From positions 1 through 64,000 of the forward strand of contig NW_022145611.1 in assembly GCF_000002235.5 (NCBI RefSeq): a DNA stretch of 64,000 nt. The letters run 5' to 3'. This document shows positions 27,201-41,600 of this stretch, in pieces. Position 1 is the stretch's first letter, and each line of letters opens with the position of its first letter. The notes below the pieces were generated by a model. That model had not been told where the DNA came from and searched no databases. It saw only the letters and a program-made list of their open reading frames with translations. The DNA is from Strongylocentrotus purpuratus. Lineage: Eukaryota; Echinodermata; Echinoidea; Camarodonta; Strongylocentrotidae. Position numbers and translations under genes: made by a program.

Positions 27201-30200
27201 AAGGGAGCCCCTTTGGGGGTCTTTTTTTTTTTTTTGACGCGGTCGTCAGCTAGCTGGCGGTCGTCAGCGTAGCCAGTGGCCGGTAGCGTTAGCCCCAAAG
27301 CCATGTCCAATTTTTAAACTACATTACTTTCTTCCTTTTATTCACTCTGTACAGTCCCATGCTATCCTTTTCGAGTCTGTAAACAACTTTACAACATGAA
27401 TTCAATGATGGGCAAGGTTTTACTTCTCATATGAAAGCGCCCAAACTTCGCGAGGTGATTCAAGCCCAATATGGGCTAACAACTGGCCTGCATACCCGAG
27501 CAGAATCATTTTGTGCTCGACAAAGACACACATCCTTGGGTAAAGAGGTCCGATATTATTAATTTTTTTAGTTATATTTTTTCATTGACAGTATACTATT
27601 AAATATCAGGAATATTGGATGCTCTGTTTCAAACACAGTCCAGATTGCCGCGCAATGAATTATCTCATGCTTCTTGTCCAAAAACCATATCTAACTGGTT
27701 TTTAAAACGGTATCATTTTAATTTCCATTTCCTCCTCAACAAAGGAGAAAATAACATTTGATACTCTTTCTTTAACAAGCGGCTCTCTGAATTAGTTAGA
27801 ATACCTCTTTTGCTACATCTACAACAAGAAGTATTAATATGAAAAAAAATACATGGAGATTACCAGTGTGACACATTGGTCTAGTGGACAGGCAAACGCC
27901 TGGCATCTGGAAGGTATCGGGTTCGACACCCAGCTAGTGCTTTTTTTTTTTTTTCTTTTTTTTTTTTATAAATCTTTGAAAAATAAAAACTGATGTTAAA
28001 CCCATTTTTATCTCACTCAAAGAGTGATAAAATAATTATTGTTGGTAATGTTGATGTATGGGAAAGGGTTCCAAATCTCAATATGTCAATGGATTCCTCA
28101 AAAGAAATTGAAAAAAGGGCCTATGGTGAGGGGGGAGCAGCTGAGTGTAGGAAAAACTGTAAGGGAGCCCCTTTGGGGGTCTTTTTTTTTGTTTTTTTTG
28201 ACGCGGTCGTCAGCTAGCTGGCGGTCGTCAGCGTAGCCAGTGGCCGGTAGCGTTAGCCCCAAAGCCATGTCCAATTTTTAAACTACATTACTTTCTTCCT
28301 TTTATTCACTCTGTACAGTCCCATGCTATCCTTTTCGAGTCTGTAAACAACTTTACAACATGAATTCAATGATGGGCAAGGTTTTACTTCTCATATGAAA
28401 GCGCCCAAACTTCGCGAGGTGATTCAAGCCCAATATGGGCTAACAACTGGCCTGCATACCCGAGCAGAATCATTTTGTGCTCGACAAAGACACACATCCT
28501 TGGGTAAAGAGGTCCGATATTATTAATTTTTTTAGTTATATTTTTTCATTGACAGTATACTATTAAATATCAGGAATATTGGATGCTCTGTTTCAAACAC
28601 AGTCCAGATTGCCGCGCAATGAATTATCTCATGCTTCTTGTCCAAAAACCATATCTAACTGGTTTTTAAAACGGTATCATTTTAATTTCCATTTCCTCCT
28701 CAACAAAGGAGAAAATAACATTTGATACTCTTTCTTTAACAAGCGGCTCTCTGAATTAGTTAGAATACCTCTTTTGCTACATCTACAACAAGAAGTATTA
28801 ATATGAAAAAAAATACATGGAGATTACCAGTGTGACACATTGGTCTAGTGGACAGGCAAACGCCTGGCATCTGGAAGGTATCGGGTTCGACACCCAGCTA
28901 GTGCTTTTTTTTTTTTTTTTTTTTTTTATTATAAATCTTTGAAAAATAAAAACTGATGTTAAACCCATTTTTATCTCACTCAAAGAGTGATAAAATAATT
29001 ATTGTTGGTAATGTTGATGTATGGGAAAGGGTTCCAAATCTCAATATGTCAATGGATTCCTCAAAAGAAATTGAAAAAAGGGCCTATGGTGAGGGGGGAG
29101 CAGCTGAGTGTAGGAAAAACTGTAAGGGAGCCCCTTTGGGGGTCTTTTTTTTGTTTTTTGACGCGGTCGTCAGCTAGCTGGCGGTCGTCAGCGTAGCCAG
29201 TGGCCGGTAGCGTTAGCCCCAAAGCCATGTCCAATTTTTAAACTACATTACTTTCTTCCTTTTATTCACTCTGTACAGTCCCATGCTATCCTTTTCGAGT
29301 CTGTAAACAACTTTACAACATGAATTCAATGATGGGCAAGGTTTTACTTCTCATATGAAAGCGCCCAAACTTCGCGAGGTGATTCAAGCCCAATATGGGC
29401 TAACAACTGGCCTGCATACCCGAGCAGAATCATTTTGTGCTCGACAAAGACACACATCCTTGGGTAAAGAGGTCCGATATTATTAATTTTTTTAGTTATA
29501 TTTTTTCATTGACAGTATACTATTAAATATCAGGAATATTGGATGCTCTGTTTCAAACACAGTCCAGATTGCCGCGCAATGAATTATCTCATGCTTCTTG
29601 TCCAAAAACCATATCTAACTGGTTTTTAAAACGGTATCATTTTAATTTCCATTTCCTCCTCAACAAAGGAGAAAATAACATTTGATACTCTTTCTTTAAC
29701 AAGCGGCTCTCTGAATTAGTTAGAATACCTCTTTTGCTACATCTACAACAAGAAGTATTAATATGAAAAAAAATACATGGAGATTACCAGTGTGACACAT
29801 TGGTCTAGTGGACAGGCAAACGCCTGGCATCTGGAAGGTATCGGGTTCGACACCCAGCTAGTGCTTTTTTTTTTTTTTTTTTTTTTTTTATTATAAATCT
29901 TTGAAAAATAAAAACTGATGTTAAACCCATTTTTATCTCACTCAAAGAGTGATAAAATAATTATTGTTGGTAATGTTGATGTATGGGAAAGGGTTCCAAA
30001 TCTCAATATGTCAATGGATTCCTCAAAAGAAATTGAAAAAAGGGCCTATGGTGAGGGGGGAGCAGCTGAGTGTAGGAAAAACTGTAAGGGAGCCCCTTTG
30101 GGGGTCTTTTTTTTTTTTTTTGACGCGGTCGTCAGCTAGCTGGCGGTCGTCAGCGTAGCCAGTGGCCGGTAGCGTTAGCCCCAAAGCCATGTCCAATTTT

Positions 30201-33200
30201 TAAACTACATTACTTTCTTCCTTTTATTCACTCTGTACAGTCCCATGCTATCCTTTTCGAGTCTGTAAACAACTTTACAACATGAATTCAATGATGGGCA
30301 AGGTTTTACTTCTCATATGAAAGCGCCCAAACTTCGCGAGGTGATTCAAGCCCAATATGGGCTAACAACTGGCCTGCATACCCGAGCAGAATCATTTTGT
30401 GCTCGACAAAGACACACATCCTTGGGTAAAGAGGTCCGATATTATTAATTTTTTTAGTTATATTTTTTCATTGACAGTATACTATTAAATATCAGGAATA
30501 TTGGATGCTCTGTTTCAAACACAGTCCAGATTGCCGCGCAATGAATTATCTCATGCTTCTTGTCCAAAAACCATATCTAACTGGTTTTTAAAACGGTATC
30601 ATTTTAATTTCCATTTCCTCCTCAACAAAGGAGAAAATAACATTTGATACTCTTTCTTTAACAAGCGGCTCTCTGAATTAGTTAGAATACCTCTTTTGCT
30701 ACATCTACAACAAGAAGTATTAATATGAAAAAAAATACATGGAGATTACCAGTGTGACACATTGGTCTAGTGGACAGGCAAACGCCTGGCATCTGGAAGG
30801 TATCGGGTTCGACACCCAGCTAGTGCTTTTTTTTTTTTTTTCTTTTTTTTATTATAAATCTTTGAAAAATAAAAACTGATGTTAAACCCATTTTTATCTC
30901 ACTCAAAGAGTGATAAAATAATTATTGTTGGTAATGTTGATGTATGGGAAAGGGTTCCAAATCTCAATATGTCAATGGATTCCTCAAAAGAAATTGAAAA
31001 AAGGGCCTATGGTGAGGGGGGAGCAGCTGAGTGTAGGAAAAACTGTAAGGGAGCCCCTTTGGGGGTCTTTTTTTTGGTTTTTTGACGCGGTCGTCAGCTA
31101 GCTGGCGGTCGTCAGCGTAGCCAGTGGCCGGTAGCGTTAGCCCCAAAGCCATGTCCAATTTTTAAACTACATTACTTTCTTCCTTTTATTCACTCTGTAC
31201 AGTCCCATGCTATCCTTTTCGAGTCTGTAAACAACTTTACAACATGAATTCAATGATGGGCAAGGTTTTACTTCTCATATGAAAGCGCCCAAACTTCGCG
31301 AGGTGATTCAAGCCCAATATGGGCTAACAACTGGCCTGCATACCCGAGCAGAATCATTTTGTGCTCGACAAAGACACACATCCTTGGGTAAAGAGGTCCG
31401 ATATTATTAATTTTTTTAGTTATATTTTTTCATTGACAGTATACTATTAAATATCAGGAATATTGGATGCTCTGTTTCAAACACAGTCCAGATTGCCGCG
31501 CAATGAATTATCTCATGCTTCTTGTCCAAAAACCATATCTAACTGGTTTTTAAAACGGTATCATTTTAATTTCCATTTCCTCCTCAACAAAGGAGAAAAT
31601 AACATTTGATACTCTTTCTTTAACAAGCGGCTCTCTGAATTAGTTAGAATACCTCTTTTGCTACATCTACAACAAGAAGTATTAATATGAAAAAAAATAC
31701 ATGGAGATTACCAGTGTGACACATTGGTCTAGTGGACAGGCAAACGCCTGGCATCTGGAAGGTATCGGGTTCGACACCCAGCTAGTGCTTTTTTTTTTTT
31801 TTTTTTTTTTTTTATTATAAATCTTTGAAAAATAAAAACTGATGTTAAACCCATTTTTATCTCACTCAAAGAGTGATAAAATAATTATTGTTGGTAATGT
31901 TGATGTATGGGAAAGGGTTCCAAATCTCAATATGTCAATGGATTCCTCAAATGAAATTGAAAAAAGGGCCTATGGTGAGGGGGGAGCAGCTGAGTGTAGG
32001 AAAAACTGTAAGGGAGCCCCTTTGGGGGTCTTTTTTTTTGTTTTTTGACGCGGTCGTCAGCTAGCTGGCGGTCGTCAGCGTAGCCAGTGGCCGGTAGCGT
32101 TAGCCCCAAAGCCATGTCCAATTTTTAAACTACATTACTTTCTTCCTTTTATTCACTCTGTACAGTCCCATGCTATCCTTTTCGAGTCTGTAAACAACTT
32201 TACAACATGAATTCAATGATGGGCAAGGTTTTACTTCTCATATGAAAGCGCCCAAACTTCGCGAGGTGATTCAAGCCCAATATGGGCTAACAACTGGCCT
32301 GCATACCCGAGCAGAATCATTTTGTGCTCGACAAAGACACACATCCTTGGGTAAAGAGGTCCGATATTATTAATTTTTTTAGTTATATTTTTTCATTGAC
32401 AGTATACTATTAAATATCAGGAATATTGGATGCTCTGTTTCAAACACAGTCCAGATTGCCGCGCAATGAATTATCTCATGCTTCTTGTCCAAAAACCATA
32501 TCTAACTGGTTTTTAAAACGGTATCATTTTAATTTCCATTTCCTCCTCAACAAAGGAGAAAATAACATTTGATACTCTTTCTTTAACAAGCGGCTCTCTG
32601 AATTAGTTAGAATACCTCTTTTGCTACATCTACAACAAGAAGTATTAATATGAAAAAAAATACATGGAGATTACCAGTGTGACACATTGGTCTAGTGGAC
32701 AGGCAAACGCCTGGCATCTGGAAGGTATCGGGTTCGACACCCAGCTAGTGCTTTTTTTTTTTTTTTTCTTTTTTTTTTTATAAATCTTTGAAAAATAAAA
32801 ACTGATGTTAAACCCATTTTTATCTCACTCAAAGAGTGATAAAATAATTATTGTTGGTAATGTTGATGTATGGGAAAGGGTTCCAAATCTCAATATGTCA
32901 ATGGATTCCTCAAATGAAATTGAAAAAAGGGCCTATGGTGAGGGGGGAGCAGCTGAGTGTAGGAAAAACTGTAAGGGAGCCCCTTTGGGGGTCTTTTTTT
33001 TTGTTTTTTGACGCGGTCGTCAGCTAGCTGGCGGTCGTCAGCGTAGCCAGTGGCCGGTAGCGTTAGCCCCAAAGCCATGTCCAATTTTTAAACTACATTA
33101 CTTTCTCCTTTTATTCACTCTGTACAGTCCCATGCTATCCTTTTCGAGTCTGTAAACAACTTTACAACATGAATTCAATGATGGGCAAGGTTTTACTTCT

Positions 33201-33622
33201 CATATGAAAGCGCCCAAACTTCGCGAGGTGATTCAAGCCCAATATGGGCTAACAACTGGCCTGCATACCCGAGCAGAATCATTTTGTGCTCGACAAAGAC
33301 ACACATCCTTGGGTAAAGAGGTCCGATATTATTAATTTTTTTAGTTATATTTTTTCATTGACAGTATACTATTAAATATCAGGAATATTGGATGCTCTGT
33401 TTCAAACACAGTCCAGATTGCCGCGCAATGAATTATCTCATGCTTCTTGTCCAAAAACCATATCTAACTGGTTTTTAAAACGGTATCATTTTAATTTCCA
33501 TTTCCTCCTCAACAAAGGAGAAAATAACATTTGATACTCTTTCTTTAACAAGCGGCTCTCTGAATTAGTTAGAATACCTCTTTTGCTACATCTACAACAA
33601 GAAGTATTAATATGAAAAAAAA
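9586..33622 (+). repeat. Middle satellite domain (copies 11-35)
   Basis: Units are close to 963 bp and very similar, with the older state TTTCTTCC about 310 bp after the landmark. They differ chiefly in the two T tracts (pure T, or interrupted by C or G) and in one site after GATTCCTC, which reads AAAAGAAATTG in most copies and AAATGAAATTG in copies near 11637, 26070, 27033, 31842 and 32805. The copy near 19325 reads AAAAAATTG. Copy 18 has an 18-bp deletion at about 16663. The mixing of the two site states among neighbours fits exchange between copies rather than simple serial duplication. Confidence 0.85.
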
Positions 33623-35636
33623 TACATGGAGATTACCAGTGTGACACATTGGTCTAGTGGACAGGCAAACGCCTGGCATCTGGAAGGTATCGGGTTCGAC
33701 ACCCAGCTAGTGCTTTTTTTTTTTTTTTTTTTTTTTTTATTATAAATCTTTGAAAAATAAAAACTGATGTTAAACCCATTTTTATCTCACTCAAAGAGTG
33801 ATAAAATAATTATTGTTGGTAATGTTGATGTATGGGAAAGGGTTCCAAATCTCAATATGTCAATGGATTCCTCAAATGAAATTGAAAAAAGGGCCTATGG
33901 TGAGGGGGGAGCAGCTGAGTGTAGGAAAAACTGTAAGGGAGCCCCTTTGGGGGTCTTTTTTTTTTTTTTTGACGCGGTCGTCAGCTAGCTGGCGGTCGTC
34001 AGCGTAGCCAGTGGCCGGTAGCGTTAGCCCCAAAGCCATGTCCAATTTTTAAACTACATTACTTTCCTCCTTTTATTCACTCTGTACAGTCCCATGCTAT
34101 CCTTTTCGAGTCTGTAAACAACTTTACAACATGAATTCAATGATGGGCAAGGTTTTACTTCTCATATGAAAGCGCCCAAACTTCGCGAGGTGATTCAAGC
34201 CCAATATGGGCTAACAACTGGCCTGCATACCCGAGCAGAATCATTTTGTGCTCGACAAAGACACACATCCTTGGGTAAAGAGGTCCGATATTATTAATTT
34301 TTTTAGTTATATTTTTTCATTGACAGTATACTATTAAATATCAGGAATATTGGATGCTCTGTTTCAAACACAGTCCAGATTGCCGCGCAATGAATTATCT
34401 CATGCTTCTTGTCCAAAAACCATATCTAACTGGTTTTTAAAACGGTATCATTTTAATTTCCATTTCCTCCTCAACAAAGGAGAAAATAACATTTGATACT
34501 CTTTCTTTAACAAGCGGCTCTCTGAATTAGTTAGAATACCTCTTTTGCTACATCTACAACAAGAAGTATTAATATGAAAAAAAATACATGGAGATTACCA
34601 GTGTGACACATTGGTCTAGTGGACAGGCAAACGCCTGGCATCTGGAAGGTATCGGGTTCGACACCCAGCTAGTGCTTTTTTTTTTTTTTCTTTTTTTTTT
34701 TATAAATCTTTGAAAAATAAAAACTGATGTTAAACCCATTTTTATCTCACTCAAAGAGTGATAAAATAATTATTGTTGGTAATGTTGATGTATGGGAAAG
34801 GGTTCCAAATCTCAATATGTCAATGGATTCCTCAAATGAAATTGAAAAAAGGGCCTATGGTGAGGGGGGAGCAGCTGAGTGTAGGAAAAACTGTAAGGGA
34901 GCCCCTTTGGGGGTCTTTTTTTTTTTTTTTTTTGACGCGGTCGTCAGCTAGCTGGCGGTCGTCAGCGTAGCCAGTGGCCGGTAGCGTTAGCCCCAAAGCC
35001 ATGTCCAATTTTTAAACTACATTACTTTCCTCCTTTTATTCACTCTGTACAGTCCCATGCTATCCTTTTCGAGTCTGTAAACAACTTTACAACATGAATT
35101 CAATGATGGGCAAGGTTTTACTTCTCATATGAAAGCGCCCAAACTTCGCGAGGTGATTCAAGCCCAATATGGGCTAACAACTGGCCTGCATACCCGAGCA
35201 GAATCATTTTGTGCTCGACAAAGACACACATCCTTGGGTAAAGAGGTCCGATATTATTAATTTTTTTAGTTATATTTTTTCATTGACAGTATACTATTAA
35301 ATATCAGGAATATTGGATGCTCTGTTTCAAACACAGTCCAGATTGCCGCGCAATGAATTATCTCATGCTTCTTGTCCAAAAACCATATCTAACTGGTTTT
35401 TAAAACGGTATCATTTTAATTTCCATTTCCTCCTCAACAAAGGAGAAAATAACATTTGATACTCTTTCTTTAACAAGCGGCTCTCTGAATTAGTTAGAAT
35501 ACCTCTTTTGCTACATCTACAACAAGAAGTATTAATATGAAAAAAAATACATGGAGATTACCAGTGTGACACATTGGTCTAGTGGACAGGCAAACGCCTG
35601 GCATCTGGAAGGTATCGGGTTCGACACCCAGCTAGT

Positions 35637-35670
<34 letters not shown>

Positions 35671-38600
35671 ATCTTTGAAAAATAAAAACTGATGTTAAAC
35701 CCATTTTTATCTCACTCAAAGAGTGATAAAATAATTATTGTTGGTAATGTTGATGTATGGGAAAGGGTTCCAAATCTCAATATGTCAATGGATTCCTCAA
35801 ATGAAATTGAAAAAAGGGCCTATGGTGAGGGGGGAGCAGCTGAGTGTAGGAAAAACTGTAAGGGAGCCCCTTTGGGGGTCTTTTTTTTGGACTTTTTTGA
35901 CGCGGTCGTCAGCTAGCTGGCGGTCGTCAGCGTAGCCAGTGGCCGGTAGCGTTAGCCCCAAAGCCATGTCCAATTTTTAAACTACATTACTTTCCTCCTT
36001 TTATTCACTCTGTACAGTCCCATGCTATCCTTTTCGAGTCTGTAAACAACTTTACAACATGAATTCAATGATGGGCAAGGTTTTACTTCTCATATGAAAG
36101 CGCCCAAACTTCGCGAGGTGATTCAAGCCCAATATGGGCTAACAACTGGCCTGCATACCCGAGCAGAATCATTTTGTGCTCGACAAAGACACACATCCTT
36201 GGGTAAAGAGGTCCGATATTATTAATTTTTTTAGTTATATTTTTTCATTGACAGTATACTATTAAATATCAGGAATATTGGATGCTCTGTTTCAAACACA
36301 GTCCAGATTGCCGCGCAATGAATTATCTCATGCTTCTTGTCCAAAAACCATATCTAACTGGTTTTTAAAACGGTATCATTTTAATTTCCATTTCCTCCTC
36401 AACAAAGGAGAAAATAACATTTGATACTCTTTCTTTAACAAGCGGCTCTCTGAATTAGTTAGAATACCTCTTTTGCTACATCTACAACAAGAAGTATTAA
36501 TATGAAAAAAAATACATGGAGATTACCAGTGTGACACATTGGTCTAGTGGACAGGCAAACGCCTGGCATCTGGAAGGTATCGGGTTCGACACCCAGCTAG
36601 TGCTTTTTTTTTTTTTTTTTTTTTTTTTATTATAAATCTTTGAAAAATAAAAACTGATGTTAAACCCATTTTTATCTCACTCAAAGAGTGATAAAATAAT
36701 TATTGTTGGTAATGTTGATGTATGGGAAAGGGTTCCAAATCTCAATATGTCAATGGATTCCTCAAATGAAATTGAAAAAAGGGCCTATGGTGAGGGGGGA
36801 GCAGCTGAGTGTAGGAAAAACTGTAAGGGAGCCCCTTTGGGGGTCTTTTTTTTTTTTTTTCGTCAGCTAGCTGCGGTCGTCAGCGTAGCCAGTGGCCGGT
36901 AGCGTTAGCCCCAAAGCCATGTCCAATTTTTAAACTACATTACTTTCCTCCTTTTATTCACTCTGTACAGTCCCATGCTATCCTTTTCGAGTCTGTAAAC
37001 AACTTTACAACATGAATTCAATGATGGGCAAGGTTTTACTTCTCATATGAAAGCGCCCAAACTTCGCGAGGTGATTCAAGCCCAATATGGGCTAACAACT
37101 GGCCTGCATACCCGAGCAGAATCATTTTGTGCTCGACAAAGACACACATCCTTGGGTAAAGAGGTCCGATATTATTAATTTTTTTAGTTATATTTTTTCA
37201 TTGACAGTATACTATTAAATATCAGGAATATTGGATGCTCTGTTTCAAACACAGTCCAGATTGCCGCGCAATGAATTATCTCATGCTTCTTGTCCAAAAA
37301 CCATATCTAACTGGTTTTTAAAACGGTATCATTTTAATTTCCATTTCCTCCTCAACAAAGGAGAAAATAACATTTGATACTCTTTCTTTAACAAGCGGCT
37401 CTCTGAATTAGTTAGAATACCTCTTTTGCTACATCTACAACAAGAAGTATTAATATGAAAAAAAATACATGGAGATTACCAGTGTGACACATTGGTCTAG
37501 TGGACAGGCAAACGCCTGGCATCTGGAAGGTATCGGGTTCGACACCCAGCTAGTGCTTTTTTTTTTTTTTTTTTTTTTTTTATTATAAATCTTTGAAAAA
37601 TAAAAACTGATGTTAAACCCATTTTTATCTCACTCAAAGAGTGATAAAATAATTATTGTTGGTAATGTTGATGTATGGGAAAGGGTTCCAAATCTCAATA
37701 TGTCAATGGATTCCTCAAATGAAATTGAAAAAAGGGCCTATGGTGAGGGGGGAGCAGCTGAGTGTAGGAAAAACTGTAAGGGAGCCCCTTTGGGGGTCTT
37801 TTTTTTGGACTTTTTTGACGCGGTCGTCAGCTAGCTGGCGGTCGTCAGCGTAGCCAGTGGCCGGTAGCGTTAGCCCCAAAGCCATGTCCAATTTTTAAAC
37901 TACATTACTTTCCTCCTTTTATTCACTCTGTACAGTCCCATGCTATCCTTTTCGAGTCTGTAAACAACTTTACAACATGAATTCAATGATGGGCAAGGTT
38001 TTACTTCTCATATGAAAGCGCCCAAACTTCGCGAGGTGATTCAAGCCCAATATGGGCTAACAACTGGCCTGCATACCCGAGCAGAATCATTTTGTGCTCG
38101 ACAAAGACACACATCCTTGGGTAAAGAGGTCCGATATTATTAATTTTTTTAGTTATATTTTTTCATTGACAGTATACTATTAAATATCAGGAATATTGGA
38201 TGCTCTGTTTCAAACACAGTCCAGATTGCCGCGCAATGAATTATCTCATGCTTCTTGTCCAAAAACCATATCTAACTGGTTTTTAAAACGGTATCATTTT
38301 AATTTCCATTTCCTCCTCAACAAAGGAGAAAATAACATTTGATACTCTTTCTTTAACAAGCGGCTCTCTGAATTAGTTAGAATACCTCTTTTGCTACATC
38401 TACAACAAGAAGTATTAATATGAAAAAAAATACATGGAGATTACCAGTGTGACACATTGGTCTAGTGGACAGGCAAACGCCTGGCATCTGGAAGGTATCG
38501 GGTTCGACACCCAGCTAGTGCTTTTTTTTTTTTTTCTTTTTTTTTTTTATAAATCTTTGAAAAATAAAAACTGATGTTAAACCCATTTTTATCTCACTCA

Positions 38601-41600
38601 AAGAGTGATAAAATAATTATTGTTGGTAATGTTGATGTATGGGAAAGGGTTCCAAATCTCAATATGTCAATGGATTCCTCAAATGAAATTGAAAAAAGGG
38701 CCTATGGTGAGGGGGGAGCAGCTGAGTGTAGGAAAAACTGTAAGGGAGCCCCTTTGGGGGTCTTTTTTTTTTTTTTTTTGACGCGGTCGTCAGCTAGCTG
38801 GCGGTCGTCAGCGTAGCCAGTGGCCGGTAGCGTTAGCCCCAAAGCCATGTCCAATTTTTAAACTACATTACTTTCCTCCTTTTATTCACTCTGTACAGTC
38901 CCATGCTATCCTTTTCGAGTCTGTAAACAACTTTACAACATGAATTCAATGATGGGCAAGGTTTTACTTCTCATATGAAAGCGCCCAAACTTCGCGAGGT
39001 GATTCAAGCCCAATATGGGCTAACAACTGGCCTGCATACCCGAGCAGAATCATTTTGTGCTCGACAAAGACACACATCCTTGGGTAAAGAGGTCCGATAT
39101 TATTAATTTTTTTAGTTATATTTTTTCATTGACAGTATACTATTAAATATCAGGAATATTGGATGCTCTGTTTCAAACACAGTCCAGATTGCCGCGCAAT
39201 GAATTATCTCATGCTTCTTGTCCAAAAACCATATCTAACTGGTTTTTAAAACGGTATCATTTTAATTTCCATTTCCTCCTCAACAAAGGAGAAAATAACA
39301 TTTGATACTCTTTCTTTAACAAGCGGCTCTCTGAATTAGTTAGAATACCTCTTTTGCTACATCTACAACAAGAAGTATTAATATGAAAAAAAATACATGG
39401 AGATTACCAGTGTGACACATTGGTCTAGTGGACAGGCAAACGCCTGGCATCTGGAAGGTATCGGGTTCGACACCCAGCTAGTGCTTTTTTTTTTTTTTTT
39501 TTTTTTTTTTATAAATCTTTGAAAAATAAAAACTGATGTTAAACCCATTTTTATCTCACTCAAAGAGTGATAAAATAATTATTGTTGGTAATGTTGATGT
39601 ATGGGAAAGGGTTCCAAATCTCAATATGTCAATGGATTCCTCAAATGAAATTGAAAAAAGGGCCTATGGTGAGGGGGGAGCAGCTGAGTGTAGGAAAAAC
39701 TGTAAGGGAGCCCCTTTGGGGGTCTTTTTTTTGGACTTTTTTGACGCGGTCGTCAGCTAGCTGGCGGTCGTCAGCGTAGCCAGTGGCCGGTAGCGTTAGC
39801 CCCAAAGCCATGTCCAATTTTTAAACTACATTACTTTCCTCCTTTTATTCACTCTGTACAGTCCCATGCTATCCTTTTCGAGTCTGTAAACAACTTTACA
39901 ACATGAATTCAATGATGGGCAAGGTTTTACTTCTCATATGAAAGCGCCCAAACTTCGCGAGGTGATTCAAGCCCAATATGGGCTAACAACTGGCCTGCAT
40001 ACCCGAGCAGAATCATTTTGTGCTCGACAAAGACACACATCCTTGGGTAAAGAGGTCCGATATTATTAATTTTTTTAGTTATATTTTTTCATTGACAGTA
40101 TACTATTAAATATCAGGAATATTGGATGCTCTGTTTCAAACACAGTCCAGATTGCCGCGCAATGAATTATCTCATGCTTCTTGTCCAAAAACCATATCTA
40201 ACTGGTTTTTAAAACGGTATCATTTTAATTTCCATTTCCTCCTCAACAAAGGAGAAAATAACATTTGATACTCTTTCTTTAACAAGCGGCTCTCTGAATT
40301 AGTTAGAATACCTCTTTTGCTACATCTACAACAAGAAGTATTAATATGAAAAAAAATACATGGAGATTACCAGTGTGACACATTGGTCTAGTGGACAGGC
40401 AAACGCCTGGCATCTGGAAGGTATCGGGTTCGACACCCAGCTAGTGCTTTTTTTTTTTTTTTTTTTTTTTTTTATAAATCTTTGAAAAATAAAAACTGAT
40501 GTTAAACCCATTTTTATCTCACTCAAAGAGTGATAAAATAATTATTGTTGGTAATGTTGATGTATGGGAAAGGGTTCCAAATCTCAATATGTCAATGGAT
40601 TCCTCAAATGAAATTGAAAAAAGGGCCTATGGTGAGGGGGGAGCAGCTGAGTGTAGGAAAAACTGTAAGGGAGCCCCTTTGGGGGTCTTTTTTTTTTTTT
40701 TTGACGCGGTCGTCAGCTAGCTGGCGGTCGTCAGCGTAGCCAGTGGCCGGTAGCGTTAGCCCCAAAGCCATGTCCAATTTTTAAACTACATTACTTTCCT
40801 CCTTTTATTCACTCTGTACAGTCCCATGCTATCCTTTTCGAGTCTGTAAACAACTTTACAACATGAATTCAATGATGGGCAAGGTTTTACTTCTCATATG
40901 AAAGCGCCCAAACTTCGCGAGGTGATTCAAGCCCAATATGGGCTAACAACTGGCCTGCATACCCGAGCAGAATCATTTTGTGCTCGACAAAGACACACAT
41001 CCTTGGGTAAAGAGGTCCGATATTATTAATTTTTTTAGTTATATTTTTTCATTGACAGTATACTATTAAATATCAGGAATATTGGATGCTCTGTTTCAAA
41101 CACAGTCCAGATTGCCGCGCAATGAATTATCTCATGCTTCTTGTCCAAAAACCATATCTAACTGGTTTTTAAAACGGTATCATTTTAATTTCCATTTCCT
41201 CCTCAACAAAGGAGAAAATAACATTTGATACTCTTTCTTTAACAAGCGGCTCTCTGAATTAGTTAGAATACCTCTTTTGCTACATCTACAACAAGAAGTA
41301 TTAATATGAAAAAAAATACATGGAGATTACCAGTGTGACACATTGGTCTAGTGGACAGGCAAACGCCTGGCATCTGGAAGGTATCGGGTTCGACACCCAG
41401 CTAGTGCTTTTTTTTTTTTTTTCTTTTTTTTTTATTATAAATCTTTGAAAAATAAAAACTGATGTTAAACCCATTTTTATCTCACTCAAAGAGTGATAAA
41501 ATAATTATTGTTGGTAATGTTGATGTATGGGAAAGGGTTCCAAATCTCAATATGTCAATGGATTCCTCAAATGAAATTGAAAAAAGGGCCTATGGTGAGG

